A stretch of 64,000 nt of DNA from Mesotaenium endlicherianum (Eukaryota; Streptophyta; Zygnematophyceae; Zygnematales; Mesotaeniaceae): the NCBI GenBank assembly GCA_009602735.1, contig WELA01006786.1:806056-870055 (forward strand). The letters are read 5' to 3'. The translations under genes and the position numbers were made by a program. Shown piece by piece: positions 44,838-57,432 of the stretch (positions are counted from its first letter, which is position 1; the number at the start of each line of letters is the position of its first letter). The notes beneath the pieces were generated by a model. It did no database searches. It was not told the DNA's origin and saw only the letters and a list, made by a program, of their open reading frames with translations.

Positions 44838-46856
44838 CACGCGCAATACTAATTTTCCTCTATCCTCTCGACCCCTGCCACTGCCCCAGCCCCTGCCCCT
44901 GCTGCCCATCCCCTCCCCTCTCCTGGAGCCCGAAACCCTAGAGCTACAGCCCGTACCAGCCTACCTCGCAGCTCTGGGTAAAAGGGTTCAAGCCTACAGG
45001 CTTGACGCAACGGGGCCGTGTAATTTTGTTGCGAGGGGGGGAGGAAGGGGACAGGGGGGATTTTTTGGTTATGGCCGGCAAGGACTTACTGTCGAGTATT
45101 TTTCTTGTGGTGTAAAGCGAGGGTAAAACTGTGCAAGAAGATTACGGGTGAAAGAGAAGAAGTTGCATTGCTCCATTTCCCTTCCCCTCTCCCATTTGTT
45201 CCCCCAGACCCAGATGGGCAAAACCTCGCCACAAAGTTCAAGTGCCGCATATCCTTCGCAGCCCACGCAATTACCAAAGCTTGCAAAAATATGAATGACA
45301 GCAGCTGCATGCAGTGGCCCCTGCCACCTCTCCCCACCTTAAGGGCGAGTCATGAAGTGCTGACAGCTGGCCATTGAGCACTCAGATAAGAGCCGCTGCA
45401 GGGACAAGGCCTCTGCTGAGCTGGCAGGAGGCTGGGTGGCAGATCCCGTTGTAGCAGAGGGACGACTGACAAGGAGTCAGACGACACGCAAAGGGTGCCC
45501 CCCTGGAAAGTTTGCGGCGAGGCCGGCGTGTAAAGGTGCTGGCCCCCGAGGAGGGTCTAAGGGGGCCTAGAAGTCCCAAACTTGGAAAATGCTTGGGTTC
45601 CAAGTGCATCGTCTTCTGGGATCTCCTCTACAGACTGGCCCAGGAGTAAAGATCCACACTAAGAAGTTTCAGGCAGTGAGGGGCCCAGGTGAGTTCGGGT
45701 TTCATCACCGGGATGTAGACTTTCTCCTAGAGGGCCACGCCCTTCACTGACCTTGCCTGTCAAACGCCATTTAGGGTTTTGCGGGTCAGGACATAGATGA
45801 GGGGTTTGAGGAGCTTGAGGGTGTAAGGAAGAGGAGGTGCACCTGGTCTGATGATGGTTAATGTTGTGAGCCATATGTCGTCCGCTGCCAGGTGGCCCAC
45901 ACCGCTGAGCCCCTCCTCCCCCTTGGTCTCCCTTCCAGGTGGCACGACCATACTGCTGCTTAGTCAGCAGCAGCAATGCTCATGCCACTTTGGGTGAGTG
46001 TCCGCACTTCGGATGCACCCCCCTGGATATGACATCCTGCTTTCTATATAGCTCTTGAAAAATGCAGTCACTGCCCTGCAATTTGCAGTGTGCTTAGGTT
46101 GACGGGTGAGTTTTGGGCAAACAGCGGGGAAAGCGTGGCAGTGTGAAGACATCCCCATGGATCTTCTCGTATAGTCGGCCTGGTGAGACTGAGGATTTGA
46201 GCACATTGAATTCTGAAGGCAGGTCAGAGGCTGCTGGTCCTGCTGCCGCTGCCTGCGGGCTGGTGATAGAACGTAGGCCGTGTCTAAAAGAAATGAAGAG
46301 GGTGATACCGTAGATGCTGTGGCTCGAGTGAGCTACACAAGCAACCTGCTTTGCTTGAAAACAAACATGTTGCCATAAAACTATATTTAGGCGTCTAGCT
46401 GCAAAACGAGACAGCACTGAAGGCGATCTTCACATCGAAGATCGACAACCAACGTTGACTGACAGCTAGCGACCAAGAGAGCGATATAACAGTGACTTCG
46501 CGTGGCCGTACCGTACCAGGCTGTCTGCTGCCATTCCGTCTGAAGTGGATGCCAGTACGTCGCTGTGAATTGGGGTTCGCTGCAGCTTGTACTTTCACCT
46601 GTTCGGAAATTTTGCGTCAAAATTTCTACGCGAAGAGACACCACGCGGAAAGGCTGGCAACATTCCCGCGCAAAACATTTGCAAGCGATGATGGATTAAA
46701 CAAACTCAGAGTTGGAACCAACTAAAACCTGAAATATGATGATCTAGTAAGCTCTTCCTGTGCGCCAGTGAACCAGTGTTTACGATCTCCTGAATCTTGC
46801 ATCTGACTCGCTTTTTCCTTCAAGGATATCCTACTTTCAGTTAGAGAAAGATGGAT

Positions 46857-49800
46857 ATGAGGACACTCACTAATCTCGCGCCTTCTTGGAGGCCAAACCC
46901 AGGAAGACCATGCCGTGAGACCAAGAAATATTGGTATAGATCCGTGCTATGTGCCACATAAAGCACTTTATAAGCTGTATCTAAAAAAGAATTACTAAAT
47001 TAATCTCGTCATATATATCTACTGTGAGCTAGATGGCCTGCCATGCTCAACAGCAATGGCTTGGTGCGTGCACATTTGGGCCATCGTTGGTGGATGATCG
47101 CTGATGAAAAGGAATATTCTGGTCTCATCTGACAGCAATCTCTGTTTTTGGTGTGACCAGGAATCTAATTGGTAGCACTCAAGGGCAAAGCTTGGTGGAC
47201 TTATGTGAGCTTCCAGGCAGCGAAGATGCAATTCTTTTGCTCCTTGGCTTTGAGGATATCCGCCATGTCCTGAAAACAACTGCGGAGAATGTACCTGCCC
47301 TCAACCAAGGTGCACAACCACCTGTTCTTTTTCTTTACTGTTAGACAAGAAGAAGATTGACTTCAAAAACGAGCTGCCTTAAGCACACTCAATACATAAA
47401 TGACCCACAACACCTGCCTTTATCTAAATCCATGATTCTTCATTTGTCTGACTCCAAAGATTTTTATTCACGGATTCAGGAGTTCCATATCAAAGTCATG
47501 CGCACTCGACGACAGTTGCCAAAGGAATAGCACCAATATCAGGATTTCCTTTACTTAGTCCTATGCCTTATATTTGCTGTCGCTTTGAGCAAGTTAATTT
47601 GGGCGTAAAATTAAAATCAGCAGTCACATGTCCGCAACCTGTGAATATGCCAGACCATATGGAAAAACTCCTTCTTACACCAAGGGCATAAGAATTGAAG
47701 TGTACATCTGCCATAGTTTTAGTGGCAGATTTACTATATGAGTGGGTTAGATTGCTTTTCTACATTTGAGTATCCTTGAGTAAGATTATGTTTGATGGAT
47801 ATGGAACTTTGAGACTGTGAAGGCAACTCTATCACTGGCAAAGCGCTTGTTTGAATGAAGAATGAATAAATTGGGGGGCCGGGTGGCAGAATTTCTGTTC
47901 TGTCTTTTGGCTTTGTGTACGTTCGACCTTTGCTTTACACAATGATTGCATAACATACTCTGCAGCTAGAATGCCTGAAGACTGATTGTATATCCAAATT
48001 GAGCTCTGCATATTAATGGTGAGGATATGTTCTCAAAGTCAAACTAGTTTCTTGGTTCTAAATTCGATGCATCTAGATAATAGTAGTCACTTTCAAGTAC
48101 TTATGAGTAGTGAGTAGTTGTGAATCTATGCATCTAGATACAATATGTCATTAGTTTAAGATGCATAATAAGTGACTAGTCTGCATGATGGAAACCGACT
48201 AGTAAGCAGAACTAATAGTAAACACCTCTTCAAATGACTAAGTTACCAAGGTCAAGTGAGGTTAACTGACTAACTAGCTACTGCCTATGTCAAGAAGAAA
48301 CATGTAGGAGGATTGGCACTGGCAATGTGCCCTGGCACATATGGTAGCATGTTTCCTGTTATGCTTTGATATGCTTTGGCCAAGACTTCTGCCGTGCCAG
48401 GGGCTGACCTGATGAGAAGTAAGGAGGGTGTAGACTTTGGTATGTCTGAGGTGGAGGACATTCGGGCGCCAGCAAAAAAATTGCAGAAGTGGTGCTCCTA
48501 GGGTATCTATATCTGAATATGCAAATGCTTTATTTATATGAAGTCTGAAGACTTCTTTCAAATTCTATCATAGGCTTGCCAACCTCCCTGCGTTGCTTTA
48601 CATACAGAGCTGGCGGCGTGAGCAAAGCACACTAGCAGGCCTATCATAGGGAGGCAGACAGGTGGTATTACACAGGGCTGTCAGGGGAGACGGCAGCACA
48701 AGCCGTCACTGCCAAATGCAAGGGTCTCATTGCGAACGTGACACTAATGGGCGAGGATGCCAAGCAGTGGACTGAAGACTTTCGCAGCTGTCCCTTCCAC
48801 ACTTATTTTCCTCTCCCTGCAAAATACCATCCAGAAATAGGGTTGCACCCTCTCGCCAAGCAGGCGCAAGCAGAGGGGGCCAGCAGTTGCAACAAGAACA
48901 ACTTCCTTCACAAGTGCTGCCGGGACGTGCTGAAAGATTGGGTTGGGGGGTTCCAGAAATTGACGTAAGTAGGGCGGGTGAAGGTCACCCTGTGGGGCGG
49001 GGATGCGCTGCAGCTGTGCCTCTACAAGCTCTACCCCAAGCTCATCAACTGCCAAGAGCAGAATGCCGCCCGAAATACACCACTTAGTGAGACAACTGGA
49101 CAGATTGTCAGGGAGGCCGAGGAGAGGGACGCAAAGATGCACAAGAGAACAGCTGCGGGTGGATGCAGATTTGATATCATTGAGACGCCCACCCTGGCGG
49201 ATTCTGTGGGGCTGCTCAAACTGCTGGTGTGCTGCGGGCCGCTGCTCAAGCAGTAAGCCCTCCTCCCGCCCTCCTCTTCATGAGTGCTATCTTGTCTATC
49301 TTTGTTGTCAGCGGAGCAAAGAGTTACAAGCTCTGCTAAATCCTAGCCAGGTCACAAGTTGCAAGCAAGATCCGTTTGTTATGCAGACAGATACGCGCAT
49401 GGCATATCGGTGCATACATTTAAACGAGTGGGTTACTTCTGTATGCCAGATTCCCTAGCGACTCGCATCATGCATCAATTCTCCTCAATTGTGTGTGCTT
49501 AGTCACCTGGTATTGGCTGAGTGTGCAGGCATGTATACGACGCACGCCTGGTGACGGGAACAGACATGTGGTACACAGTGTCGCCCACAGTGAGGGCCTA
49601 CGCACTGAATGCCCTGGGATTCGACATGAAGCTGCTGCCCTCGCTGCTGGGCCTGCGCCTCTGCACTGACTTCCTCCTGCGCAAAATTGCCAGGGTCAGC
49701 ATCTGATTCAGCCTGTCCTCCTCGAGTGGGCCCCATCCTCCGTCAGGGGTACCACACAAGGCAGCAGCAGCAGCAGCAGACGTACAAGCTGGGGCGGTGA

Positions 49801-52243
49801 CAGGGGCTTTCTTGGAGACTCTGCCACCGGGCAGCTGACGCCTCTCACTCCCCTGGGTTTGGGCGCCAGAGAAAATTCTGGTGTCTCGCTCTGCGGCATT
49901 ACAAACGCGCTGGCAGTCCTCTGCCGCGCGTGCTATCATGTGGGGCCCGAAGAAGACTCCTCCGCTATGGAAGCAATGACGGCCCTGACATGTGTTCTTG
50001 TTCTCCTCAGGGTGTGCCCTGTGCTGTCCGACTGCGTGCTGTCCCGCTGCACTTCCCAGTCAGCCGTCTTTCCGCAGCTCCTCTCTTCCATGGTCCCCAG
50101 TGGCAGACATGCGGCAAAGTTCTTGGCTGGCAGGCGATGCTCGGCTTTTTGGCTCGGGCTGAGGTTGGTGATCCACGAGCATGGGACAGGTGGCTGCTTC
50201 CTGCACCCTCTCGGAGCCCAAGAGCCTCCCCCATCACCCTGTACTCTAAGAAGCTCTCGGGGGTGCCGAGCTTCAATGGCGAATCGGGACCCTTCTTGGG
50301 CTGGAAAGGCCACGTGAGGCTGTACCTGATCGTTCTGAGGGATGAGGCCTATCTGAGCTCGTTTCTGGAGCACGTCCCAGAGCTGCCCCAGCTTGTGAGA
50401 GATCATCACACCTTGTCGCTACATCCTCTGGCTCCCCTGCTGGAGAAGACAGCAGTGCACATCATCGACAATTTTGGCGTCACGTGGGACGACAGGCGGC
50501 TCATCTTCCCTCTGCCTGCGGGGCACGGCTTGCCAGAAAGACTCACCGCTGTGGCGCTGGCCGAAGTGGTCGGGTGCAAACTGGTGGGGGACCCTGCTCT
50601 GCTCTCAGAGTTTGAGAAAGTGGCCGTTCCTGGGGTCTCCTTGGAAGGCGGGCTTGAGCAGGCTGGTGCACACAAGGAACCTGTGTCTCCTGAGCATGAA
50701 GGCCAGAGTGGTGGGGGGTACGCCGCTAGCAGTAGCTCAAATGCAGGCACAAGAAAGCCAGCTGTCAATATTACCGCACTTAGCGAGCACGTGGAGCGGT
50801 ACACAGGCATTGTGAGCTTCACGCCTTTGGCCCAAGGTCAAGTGCAGATAAGGGAGCGACAGCTGGAGGGGGAAGATTACTACGAGGACGCTGCCTGGTC
50901 TGTGGAGCTCGCTGTCGGCAGGTGGGCATTCGCACATGTCAGACTTTGGAGATTTTCTGCAATAAAGAACCGGCAGGGCCTCTACTAGGGGCTGTATATG
51001 ACTTGGCTTTGGCACATGTGGTTGCTCACATTGAAGTCTTCTGCCGGTCGTGTGTTCCTTGGTTTCAACCGCTGATGGCTCTACTTGCGCTCTGGATGCT
51101 TGCAGCGACGCTGTGGTGTTGCGGCTGGCGTGGCCCGTGGTGGTGCGGAGCGCCAAGCTGCAGGTGTCGCGAAAGCGCGGCACCATCACCTTCAGCCTCC
51201 CCAAGAGCGCCGCGTGGCCCCCGGTGGGCGCCAAGAAGCTGAGCATGGAGGCCCTGCAGCCGTGGCCCCCGGGGAGAGCGGGAGACAAGAGGTTGAAGGT
51301 GTGTCTTCGGGGCATGCTCACCTTGGAGGAGAAGAGTCACATGGAAACTGCCACTTGGGCACCCGTGCACTTGAGCCTCCGCGATGCGCTGCATACGCTC
51401 TTCGAGCGCTTCGCAGATGGGACGCTGGCATTCTTCAGCCTGAGGGACGAGGCTGCCCCCAAGGACACGCCGGACACCCTGTACGTCCTCATTCACTCCA
51501 TACGCGAGACTCCCGCGGGCTTCCCCGTGCTGGAGGTTGTGTACAACGACTACTTCAGGACCAAGAGGATGCTGGACGCAAAGACGATAAATCAAAGGGC
51601 AGACGCAGAGCACTTCTTGAGCATCATGGAAGCCAACAAGCAGGGGCTGCTGACACAGGCTTGGCCAACCACGGGAGTTGAGTTGACCTTCATCCTTAGG
51701 CTCCTGACGAGATGCTCACACCTCCTGGAGCCCTCCCAGTGGCAGAGGAGCCACATGAGGCAGCCAGCATGGGTGGCGTCCTTTCTGCCTCTGGTCTACT
51801 ATGAGGAGATCTACGGCAGAGGCATCAAGTGTTCTGGCTGGCCATCCCTTGCAGAGATGATACAGCAGGGCATGGGCGATTCTAGCGGCGTGGCAAAGTC
51901 TGGACAAAAGAGCAACCAGGTCGGCTGTGCACATGGCAACGCCTCTGAGGCGGGGGCTTCTCGCACAGCCATCAGCCCACGTGCAGAGTCTGCAGGCCAG
52001 AAGGTTAGAACCAGAGCCACGGAGCAAGAAGAAGGACGCTTGAAGGCTGCACCCAATTCGTGTGACTTTTGTGGCGTCGCGGACATGAAGGTTCACAGGT
52101 GCAACGGATGCAAGGCTGCTTCATACTGCGGTGAGAGTGTCAGAAACGCGACTGGCCTCGCCACAAAGTGCTCTGCAAGACCAGCCAGCCCAGCCCAACA
52201 GGTGGCAGGCGGTCTTCCAGCGAGGAGTGATGTGCATGGGTGA
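46857..52243 (+). pseudogene. DUF4470-MYND gene copy 2, decayed
   Basis: Exon 1 (46857-46933) and exon 2 (47161-47309) are intact with the same lengths as in copies 1 and 3. The first ~500 bases of exon 3, encoding most of the DUF4470 domain, are missing: the intron 2 homologue ends near 48565 and similarity resumes near 48612 (GGVSKAH). The rest of exon 3 (to 49252) has a TAG at 48634 and a TAA near 48965. Exon 4 (49529-50921) shifts frame near 49690 and again near 50130. Exon 5 (51106-52243) shifts frame inside the MYND finger near 52130, so the later zinc ligands are lost. Splice sites of introns 3 and 4 remain. Nothing suggests a functional full-length product, though the open parts are still close to copies 1 and 3. 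Confidence 0.85.
47310..48611. other. Enlarged intron 2 region of pseudogene copy 2
   Basis: About 1.3 kb without coding features, AT-rich, with short direct repeats of a GCATCTAGATA-type motif (48068-48138). Only the last ~300 bases resemble intron 2 of copy 1. Confidence 0.45.
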
Positions 52244-55200
52244 GGTCACAGGCTAAGTGTACAAGCATTATTTGACGGACACAAGGTGACGTAAGATGTG
52301 AAGCAAAGAGTATGTAAACTAAGGCTTGAAAGGGTCTGATTGAAGCTGTATGAAGTACCCAAGTGGTCAATAATACACATGGTACATAGTAAGAAATATA
52401 AGTGCCACTCTGCAAGTTGACCCTACGAGCTATTTCCACTGTTCAGAGACTTAAAAGAAGTCCACGTTTGCAAGGTTATGGACCAATAAGTACATCACAA
52501 TCACAAGCCCCTAGCTGCGCCTCCTGCCCTTGACTATTCAGTTGAGAGCCTGTTTCTATGCTAACTCCAATCCTCCTTTCCTCGAGCAAACTTTGTGCAG
52601 TGCGTCGCATTTGAAGCTGAAGTATGCCTCAAAAAGGGCATATACTGCCAATTAAATAATTGAGAAAAAGCCAAGTAAGCTTAAACAGCAGCCCCTAAGC
52701 AATAACAAGCACAAGCGAGGCAACAAGTAAATGGAAGGGTTGCTACTCCAAAAAGGATGATTCACTACGACTTGAGAGCGTCACTTGGAGAAAAAAGCTT
52801 CTACATGTACCACTGCAGCCCTGACTCCTGAGCACGAGCACCTGGGAACGAGCACAGGAGATGCGAGACATTACTATACCATCAACGTATCTGCGAACTG
52901 GTTGAGTTGCTGCCGCAGTAGGTCAAGTCATTGTTTGGGAAGAGTGCGTACTTGCTGACATAATCTCACACATTCAGCCTGTTTGGGAGCAGAAACACAT
53001 GCCAAGCATGCATACGGACGCAGGACAGTACATTTGCACGGGAGTTTAACATCACGAAGTGTGCCGGTACGCGTGTGATGCTTGCGCACATCGTAGGGCG
53101 GCTAACGTAGCAATAGACCTACATGCAGACACTCTTTTTGTCAGGGAGCGTGCTCCTGTGGGACAAAGGCAAGGGGAGCAGGGATGAGGGTCAAACTTGG
53201 GAGTTTTGAGAGTAAAGGCTTGGGGGGGAAGTGGGAGGGTGTGCGGACATGAAAGCACCCAAGAGCGCGGGTGTGGGAGAGCGAGAGCACACCACGTCAG
53301 CATACGTCGCCTCGTTGAGCCTTCTGCCCCCAGCCGGGACAGTGCTCCTGCGTAAATTCCTGTATCTCGGGCTCAGGGAGAAGCTGCCAGGTGGCGGCCT
53401 GGAGCGCTGGTGACTAGCAAGAACATGTTGAGGACGGCCCCAGGGGACCAGAGGGAAAGTGGAAGGTGGCGGGTCCAAGGGGGCTTGAAGGAAGTCAGGT
53501 GCCCGGTGGCAGCCCTCCAGGAGAACTAACAGAAGCTAGCTGCCAGGTGGCGAGCTGCCAGGTGGATTCTCATTCTTGGCACTTGCGCATTGAGTGCCCG
53601 TCGTCAGACGGGGCCCCCAATCCCGGCCCTAGCTCCAGCTCCGGCCCACGGCTCTCGCTGAGTGAGGCCCCTCCCCTGGGCAGACAGACACCGGCCCTGA
53701 GCAGCTCCTGCTGCCCAACCAGGCTTGCCGGACAGCTACAATGGCGCCAGGAGTGCATGAGTATCTTGCTATGGAGAGTGCACTCCAGCTGCACTTTCCG
53801 GCAGATGAGCGCCATCTGTGGCCCGTGGGGTGACACGTCTCTGGATGGCAAGAACCACCCCCACTCTTGTCGGCATATCTGCCACCTGCCACCGCCACCA
53901 TGAGGAGGGCAGGCGAGCGGGGGGAGGGCGGGGGCGGGGCTGGGGCCGAGGCAGGTTTTGTGGGTGGGAGACAGACTTGGCTGCAGTATCGTTATAACTG
54001 TACTTGCATGCCAGGCTGGAGCACAAGGCAATTGCGTCGTGAGGACCAAGGCGCCCCCCCGTAGCTATCTGGCCAATATGGTGATGAGATAGCTAGTATT
54101 GCACAAGTTATGGAGGGCTGCTTCCTCCTGCAAGTTAGGACGGCGGCTGGCAGGTGCCACAACAGTCGGGGCTGATAAAAGTGCCGACTCAGGGCCCTCC
54201 CTCCCTGCGTCCTTCCCTCTCCCTCTTGCAGGCTGCAGCCTCAGCTTCTCTGGCAGCCCACAGCCCCTTAGGTGCCCTCATAGTAACAATACCTTCCCGC
54301 CGGTCTCTACTTCTAGTAACTTCAGAACCGCCTTCCTCCAGGGGGCGAGCTTGGCACAACAGATGCTGTTATTGTCCACAAGGTCGCCACTTGGCAGGCT
54401 CCCAAGCACGTTACATCCAGCTCAAGCGCTTACTGGCTCGCCCTTCCTCACTTCCTCTCACAAGGCTCTGCAGGCAAGCGTGAGCCTCAGCCTGGGAGGG
54501 CACCTGGCACCTCCTCAGCCTCCCTTTCCCACTCACTCCGTATCTACCCACTCTCCTTCGCCCCTCAACACCTCGCATCTCGCGCGCCACTGGTGCATAT
54601 GTCCTTGCCTCTATGACACCCTCGCTCTTAGGACCCAAGAGGACCACCCGCTTCGCCCGCCTATGCTGGCATCTAAGTTCTTGAGACAGACAGCATTAAG
54701 ACAGCATTTTTCAGCATTCCTCAACGCACACCAGGTTTCTTCCGCGCATATGCATGTACGAATGGATGTGCGCGTCGCCCTGGGCTGGCATGGGCTAGCC
54801 CACTCTTGCCTTGACTGCCCGCTGATGCGCGACTTGCGTGTGCCTGACTTGGACTGCCGTGTGACAGGAATGGGACCGAGGTGAGACTATGGGGTGACTA
54901 AAGTGCGAAGTGCAAAGTTTGACTCAGGTCTGAAGTGAATGAAGGCTGATAGGCGGCTGTGTCACTGTATGGAGGATGCAACGGGTCATTGATTAGTTGC
55001 CGGCTGGGGGAAACTGCCACCAGCACAAGTCAACCTCTGACTCAACTCAAGTCCTGCTTGACCCGCAATGCTATCCATCGCGCAATCCATGCGTGACCTG
55101 GAGAGTGTGTCCGAGAGCAAGGAATCCGCCGCATTCCAGACGAGATGAGCTGAGGAGACGAGATGAAAGGGAATGAGACGAGATGAGAGATGCACTCCAT

Positions 55201-56706
55201 CGTCCTCACTGCAGCCCCCGCCTCCCCCCCCGTCCCCGCTTCTGCCACCGCCACTGCCACTGCCACTGCTGCTCATCTCCTCCCTTCAAGAGCTAAACAA
55301 GCTACAGCCCATTCTTTTTACGAGCCACAATACTCCCTAGTCCTAAACNGGGGGGGCAGACCCGGCGGACAGGTGTCGCAACGAGCAGTGATGCAAGACA
55401 TGGGGCCGGCGTTGCACTTCGCCTGCGCCCCTTGCACCGCACAAATGCATGCACAATCACAGACACACACACATGACCATGTACCCCCAGACAACACGCT
55501 ATCTGGGATTCACAGGTCCGCGGGTGAAGGGAAAGGACTTCCAACGTTCAGGGCTTCCTATTGTGGGCTTGACAATACCAGGGTGTGTGTTCTTGGTTGC
55601 ATGCAGTCTCTAGGGGAAGAGAAACCCCAAGGGCGGGCCACAGAGGGCCAACAGCTGGCACTTGCGCACGTGACTGGGAGCCGAAGGTTTTGCTGCAGGG
55701 GACAGGGTCCTGAGCTGGGAGGAGGCTGGGGAAGCAGATTGCTGGAGCACATAAAAGGCCACTAGAAATTCAAACTCACGAGACGCAAAGGTGTCCCCTT
55801 TAATTCTAAGGCTCACCCGAGGTATACATCTGTCGATAAGCCTTGAGCAGGGCTTAAAGAGGGCACTAGAGGTCCGTACTTGAGAGAAAAAACTTGAGGT
55901 GACTGCGGGGGTTTATCCATCAAAAACTGAGTATGACGTTGTACGCGGAGAGGGGTCCCAATGAGTTCCTCCCAGACTGCAGTGCCCTTTTGCAGACCTT
56001 GCCCTTCAAAGCTCCGAGCGAGAGCTTAGCCGGGGTGGGTTAGACTAGGACAGGGGCAAGGGGTTTGAAGATCCTAGGTTTCAGGGAGGGGAGATCTCAC
56101 ACCTGGTCCTATGATAAGGATAGTGACGATGCGACCTATCCGCTGGCTGCCAGGGTGGCCCCCACAGGTGAGCCCCTCGAGCCACTTGAGCTTTCCATTG
56201 CCTGCCAGATGGCACGAGCATACCGCCGCTTGATCAGCAGCAGCAACGCTCGTGCTGCCTTGGGTTGAGAGTGTGTGCTTCATCTGCGGGCCCCCTGGAT
56301 ACCCTGCCAGGTGTGCGGTGCCATCCCCCTTCTAGCTTCTGGTTTGAGTGCTGTCACTGGCTCACTGTCCTGAGCCTCAGCCAGCCACAGTGATGAAGCT
56401 GACGCGGTAGGCCCTTGGGTAGGCGACAGGGAGCTAGGGCGCACCAGCGTGGAGGCAACCCCATGGCAGCTCATCGCAATTGGCCTGGTGAAGCATGAGG
56501 GCTGCGAGAGATGTTCATTAGCTCGAGAGGCCCTGACGTATGCAGCTGTGCTGGATAATTATATAGCAGAGCTGCAGCACCCAGCCATGCAGCTGGCAAG
56601 TTAAAAGGTTTTGTGATACTTTTGTGGAAGGGTTTGTGTTAGGATTTAGAAGATAGGCTGCTGGTGTTGATTTGCTGCTGCCTGCGGTGATCAGGTCGAG
56701 CTGGCG

Positions 56707-56746
<40 letters not shown>

Positions 56747-57432
56747 TCTATATATAGAGGGTCTGACAATGATATAAGGTTAAGTAATAATTAAGGGAGC
56801 TATGGAAGTGGCGCACTACACAGGCTAGTTGCAGGACATCCGCAATCAGCAATGCTGCCACAAATGTCATGGAGTAAACTTTGGGCCTCAAACATGACAG
56901 ATGTGACAAATAATCATGACAGATATGATTTCACTGAAAAATGACGGCCAGTATACATACATGCTTGTCATAAAGGCAAAAGGCATCTCAGTGGAGAATA
57001 TACGAAGTCGGTGGGGAATTATGTGTTCTTAACAGCATCTGCAAAGCAAAGCAGCACAAGCAAGCATAAGGGTAATCATCCCACTAGGAGGCGACCGGCA
57101 GCGACTGGCATGGACGACGTTGCTTTTCTTTCGCACGATGATACGGACCTGTACCAAAGTTTCATGATTCACCACCATTTCAGAAATCCTTCGCGTTGAA
57201 AAAAAACCTACGCGAAGAGGGGACACAATACCGAAGACGGGGAATCAACGCTACCGCACGAGACAATTGCACCAATTGATGAAGCTGAAAGGGGGAGTGC
57301 ATTAACTGGAACCCCACTCTAAGACAAGCTCCACTTGCGAACCTAAGACCACCTAGTGAAGCCTTGCTGTACAGAAATGATCGAGTGGTTTTACACGCAC
57401 CTACCTGAATATTGCACTAGCTTCCAACCAAA
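52244..57432. other. Gene-free stretch between copies 2 and 3
   Basis: No gene supported. The left part is the unit 2 3' flank. 53390-53570 has several CTGCCAGGTGGC motifs. 55180-57432 is the unit 3 5' flank, with one N at 55349 and the (AT)n run at 56708-56745. Open frames such as 54099-54884 are Ser/Pro/Leu-rich with no recognisable domain and no counterpart kept in unit 1 or 2. Confidence 0.5.
56708..56745. repeat. (AT)n microsatellite followed by a palindrome
   Basis: About 38 bases of alternating A/T, followed at once by CTCTATATATAGAG, a perfect palindrome. Likely cruciform-prone and length-variable. Confidence 0.85.

Larger units (their letters stand above)
44836..55180 (+). repeat. 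Tandem unit 2 of the DUF4470-MYND array
   Basis: The 5' flank 44836-46856 matches both other units: CTGCTGCCCATC...GAGCTACAGCCC near 44905-44952 pairs with 55266-55312 of unit 3, and 45370-45500 pairs with 34085-34200 of unit 1. The 3' flank 52244-53950 matches that of unit 1. The unit holds the decayed gene copy. Borders are approximate. Confidence 0.65.

Noticed and set aside
43613-44941. Long open frames spanning the N gap (442, 370 and 349 codons)
   Set aside because: Almost entirely unknown residues from the N run plus translated simple sequence; not evidence of a gene.
54099-54884. A 261-codon Ser/Pro/Leu-rich frame between copies 2 and 3
   Set aside because: No domain and no equivalent open frame kept in the other tandem units; likely chance.
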